Part shown: positions 62,139 to 64,000 of the stretch, piece by piece | Layout: the number at the start of each line of letters is the position of its first letter | Position numbering within the stretch: position 1 is the stretch's first letter | Source: Chitinophagales bacterium | GTDB taxonomy: Bacteria; Bacteroidota; Bacteroidia; Chitinophagales; LD1 | Assembly: GCA_019638515.1 (NCBI GenBank) | Contig: JAHBTS010000002.1 | Coordinates: 551,558 to 615,557, forward strand | Length of the DNA stretch: 64,000 nt | Direction: 5' to 3' | Made by a program: the position numbers and the translations under genes | Notes under the pieces: model-generated | What the model saw: only the letters and a program-made list of their open reading frames with translations | Told to the model about the DNA's origin: nothing | The model's database searches: none

Positions 62139-62499
62139 AATGTGGCTATTTCTTTCGCCCAGTAATTAAATTCGCTAATAGTAAATGCAAGCAGCGTTTC
62201 GGGCTTAAAGCCGCTTACCCTTGCGAAGTAGATAACTGCTTTGCCAATGCCGTCAAAGCCCCGCCAAACAGTGTGTCTTTTAGCAAAAAAAAATCATCTA
62301 TACTCAGAGCTTCCACATCTTCCATAGCAAGCTGCTTCCCGTCAAATGTGCATATTTGAGCCATTAAAGCGGCTTCAAACTTAGCGCCTTCGGTTGCTCC
62401 GCTTACCCGTTGCGCCTGCACCATATCCGCAACCAGCGGTTCGCGCATATCTACCTCGTTGTACTTAGGTGAGGTGCTTTCTTTCTTTGTAATTTTCAT
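62135..62499 (-). CDS. Tail chaperone frameshift product (E+E'-like)
   Basis: A second product of the chaperone gene made by -1 frameshifting at the heptamer T TTT TTG (62290-62284). After about 72 codons of the zero frame the ribosome would slip and read 49 further codons, including GKAVIYFARVSGFKPETLLA and EFNYWAKEIATL, before a TGA that overlaps the tape-measure start by four bases. The -1 frame is open the whole way and has the composition of a real protein (aromatic/acidic/Leu pattern of phage E' proteins). The same mechanism and heptamer are described for P2. Confidence 0.8.
62215..62499 (-). CDS. Tail assembly chaperone, zero-frame product (gpE-like)
   Basis: A 94-residue protein between the fibre-assembly gene and the tape measure. 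N-terminus MKITKKESTSPKYNEVDMRE, middle FEAALMAQICTFDGKQLAME and VEALSIDDFFLLKDTLFGGA, which match the small tail chaperones of the Mu gp41 / P2 E type. It helps package the tape measure during assembly. The zero frame stops at 62215, leaving 76 bases before the tape measure that are used by the frameshifted version. Confidence 0.82.
   Translation of the reverse strand: MKITKKESTSPKYNEVDMREPLVADMVQAQRVSGATEGAKFEAALMAQICTFDGKQLAMEDVEALSIDDFFLLKDTLFGGALTALAKQLSTSQG
62284..62290 (-). promoter_or_regulatory. Slippery heptamer T TTT TTG for -1 frameshifting
   Basis: On the minus strand, in the zero frame ...GAT GAT TTT TTT TTG CTA, the run of nine T ends in G so that T TTT TTG falls in the X XXY YYZ register. 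This is the same heptamer reported for the phage P2 E/E' frameshift. Confidence 0.78.
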
Positions 62500-62528
62500 A
62501 ACTGTTTTAAAAGAGTTTTAAACTTGTT

Positions 62529-63080
62529 TTAAATAGGTAGCGTAATGGTTATTACCGAAGGTTTACCTGCTGCCAAATCAATGCTATCCAATGCCGAAGA
62601 ATCGGCAGCCGCATTTATGTTGTTTGTCTTGCTTCTATACCAATTATCCAGCGCGTATTCGTAAGCCTCCATTTCATCAATGGCATCGCGCACAGGGTTA
62701 GTTACGTCAATTACAAGTGCAAAACCAAAAACGTAAAACGTATCGCCTCCGCTACATTCGCTCACCTGCCTCAATTCCATTCGCTCCAAGCGGCTCATGT
62801 ATGCGCTGCCGCTTTCTGCTCCACGCTCCCAGTTAAAAGTAAGCGCAGCTATGCGCATGGCTTCCAACTCTTTCTTTTTGCCGTTTTTTAGCTCTTCGAG
62901 CGTGGCGGGTATTACCTCCCACTCGCTGCCGCTCCATTGCTGCTTAGGGTTTGTGAGCAAGGCTGTTCGCTGCTCTTCGGTTATTTCAATAAAATTATCA
63001 TCGGGCGTTAAGCCGCCAACTTCGGTATCGTAAAACCCCTTAAATTCGTAAGTTAGTTCGTCTATTATGGCGTATAGCAT
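62529..63080 (-). CDS. Tail fibre assembly-like protein
   Basis: A 183-residue protein. The N-terminus YAIIDELTYEFKGFYDTEVG, then DDNFIEITEEQRTALLTNP and WEVIPATLEELKNGKKKELE resemble tail fibre assembly (Tfa / DUF4376-type) proteins, in which a short region describing the fibre tip is followed by a helical segment. The second half, with a Trp and Arg-rich helix region (FNWERGAESGSAYMSRLERM) and a C-terminal beta stretch, is not recognised. It starts directly after the fibre-like gene (1-base gap) and is 29 bases from the chaperone. Confidence 0.65.
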   Translation of the reverse strand: MLYAIIDELTYEFKGFYDTEVGGLTPDDNFIEITEEQRTALLTNPKQQWSGSEWEVIPATLEELKNGKKKELEAMRIAALTFNWERGAESGSAYMSRLERMELRQVSECSGGDTFYVFGFALVIDVTNPVRDAIDEMEAYEYALDNWYRSKTNNINAAADSSALDSIDLAAGKPSVITITLPI

Positions 63081-63081
63081 C

Positions 63082-63735
63082 TTATAGCTTTTCAGTAATT
63101 ATGTAATGAACTCTGCAAATAATACTTCCCGGTATAAAAGACCGTACTCTCGCAGGAAATGAAGACAATACACCTGCCGAAGGATAACCATCTAAACACA
63201 CACTTAAATCAGCATAAGCATCTACATGCTCCACCGTTAAAAGTATTCGGTGCTTTGCCGGGTCAAATACAAACGAGCTTGGCAAATAAACAGTTAGCAC
63301 ATTAGTTCCTGAACTAACATAGGTATCAGGACTTACCCCACTTCTTATCACCTTGTGCGTAATACCCAACTTGTTTAGCCATGTAGCGGCATCGGTAATG
63401 TTGTTTCCGGTTTTGTTTGCCTTGTCTAAAATTAAACCTGCTACCGCGCTGCTAAGTCCGCTAACCATCGGTTCAAGTTCATCACCAGGGTCCCAACCTG
63501 CAAATATACTCACAAGCTGCGGCAGCGTTTCTACAGTGCCACCGCCCAAGCCAAACACCTTACCTTCTGCATCTGCCATGCGCAAGTGCAAATTCTTGGT
63601 GCGCAGCGCAAGCAGGCTAAGAGGTATATTATCCACACCTCCCACGCCTCCTTGCACAAGGTCGGTTTCTTCAAAGCCTTGCACGGCTTCGTTCCAATCT
63701 ACCGTTGCGGCATCTGTTTCGTCTATATCGTACAT
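63082..63735 (-). CDS. Putative tail fibre or receptor-binding structural protein
   Basis: A 217-residue protein. Its N-terminal VQGFEETDLVQGGVGGVDNI followed by PLSLLALRTKNLHLRM resembles the N-terminal module of phage fibre proteins (xVxGGxGGxxNxPLxxLAxRTxxL). The remaining part is beta-rich (IRSGVSPDTYVSSGTNVLTVYLP region; SGVSPDTYVSSG shown as landmark) and could be a short fibre tip or adhesin. Location before the chaperone and tape measure is unusual for a P2-like fibre. Confidence in the fibre role is moderate. Confidence 0.6.
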   Translation of the reverse strand: MYDIDETDAATVDWNEAVQGFEETDLVQGGVGGVDNIPLSLLALRTKNLHLRMADAEGKVFGLGGGTVETLPQLVSIFAGWDPGDELEPMVSGLSSAVAGLILDKANKTGNNITDAATWLNKLGITHKVIRSGVSPDTYVSSGTNVLTVYLPSSFVFDPAKHRILLTVEHVDAYADLSVCLDGYPSAGVLSSFPARVRSFIPGSIICRVHYIITEKL

Positions 63736-63740
63736 AATTC

Positions 63741-64000
63741 TTACGCGTTAATTCTAAACCCGGCAGTTAAATCTTTACCTCCCACAACCAAAGTATTGCT
63801 AAAGGCATCAAAAGAAAGTACAGGCTTTCCGCTATCGGTTACAGAGCAAGCCCAAACGCTCATAATGAGTGTAAATTCGCTCATTTCGTTTGCCTTAAAA
63901 CCTCCGAGCGGTATGTTTTTACCAATGCCCGTTACGGCAATAGTGATGTTTTCTTCGGTGGTTCTGCCTGCTTGTGTAAAACCTTCTTTGTTGCCTCTAA
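63741..64000 (-). CDS. Partial phage structural protein, 5' end beyond the window
   Basis: The minus-strand frame is open from the window edge for 86 codons to a TAA at 63741. Readable landmarks are TQAGRTTEENITIAVTGIGK, NEMSEFTLIMSVWACSVTDS and the end DLTAGFRINA. It is beta-rich, and is 5 bases upstream of the fibre-like gene, so it belongs to the same transcript. No family could be assigned; a tail or adhesin part is likely from position. Confidence 0.55.
   Translation of the reverse strand, partial: RGNKEGFTQAGRTTEENITIAVTGIGKNIPLGGFKANEMSEFTLIMSVWACSVTDSGKPVLSFDAFSNTLVVGGKDLTAGFRINA

Larger units (their letters stand above)
55930..64000 (-). mobile_element. P2-like contractile tail module of a prophage or tail-like particle, right side cut by window
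   Basis: Twelve consecutive minus-strand genes with short or overlapping junctions encode a myovirus tail: fibre-like proteins, chaperone with frameshift, tape measure, U, X, D, V, J, I, then a methylase. The order T-U-X-D-V-J-I follows P2 closely. No integrase, capsid, terminase, sheath, tube or lysis gene is inside the window; sheath and tube should lie just beyond 64000. The left edge is at about 55.93 kb next to a gene that has lost its 5' end. It could be an intact prophage, a remnant or a tailocin. Confidence 0.88.

Overview
The window looks like a chromosome segment from a member of the Bacteroidota, probably an uncultured Chitinophagales/Sphingobacteriales/Saprospirales-type bacterium. 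The evidence is type IX secretion (T9SS) C-terminal sorting domains of both type A and type B, promoters with the TTG-N19-TAnnTTTG layout of the Bacteroidota primary sigma factor, many small lipoproteins, a Bacteroidota-only subtype of type VI secretion genes (T6SSiii: TssN, TssO), a bacterial mevalonate kinase of the flavobacterial type, and an A+T-leaning base composition. No rRNA or tRNA gene and no CRISPR array were seen.

Layout. 0-16.7 kb: a T9SS type B surface protein, a PAS-histidine kinase with a CheY-like partner, a DUF885 lipoprotein and DinB pair, an outer-membrane/lipoprotein/bioB transcription unit, a secreted protein made of about eleven 31- or 29-residue tandem repeats, an alanine/saccharopine dehydrogenase-like enzyme, a lipoprotein and mevalonate kinase. 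16.8-23.7 kb: a polytopic membrane protein, then a compact tssG-tssN-tssK-tssO cassette closed by a strong terminator, then four small lipoproteins. 23.8-48.1 kb: mostly housekeeping genes (dCMP deaminase, miaB, AMP nucleosidase, recG, TolC, aspartate kinase, uvrB, an amino-acid permease, cysS, two oversized peptide-type ABC permeases, threonine dehydrogenase, bioF-bioD). 48.1-51.7 kb: a detached piece of the spc ribosomal operon (rpsE-rpmD-rplO-secY, then map) with its own promoter and leader hairpin. 51.7-55.9 kb: a phosphodiesterase, a DUF6370 protein, an IS30 remnant abutting a truncated ORF, and a delta-60-repeat T9SS protein that has no recognisable signal peptide.

55.9-64.0 kb, running off the right edge: a minus-strand P2-like contractile-tail module of a prophage or phage-tail-like particle. 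In transcription order it holds an unknown structural protein, a fibre-like protein, a fibre-assembly-like protein, a tail chaperone with a programmed -1 frameshift, tape measure, U, X, D, V, J, I and a Dam-type methylase. No capsid, integrase or lysis gene lies inside the window, so completeness cannot be judged.

The most interesting points are the isolated T6SSiii baseplate/membrane cassette in the same window as a second contractile machine; the P2-like E/E' frameshift (slippery T TTT TTG with an open -1 frame ending on the tape-measure start); the broken-up spc operon with a palindromic leader; the junction at 55.87-55.93 kb with a 15-bp direct repeat; and the repeat protein whose units toggle between 93 and 87 bp. 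All function calls come from reading motifs by eye; no database search was possible.
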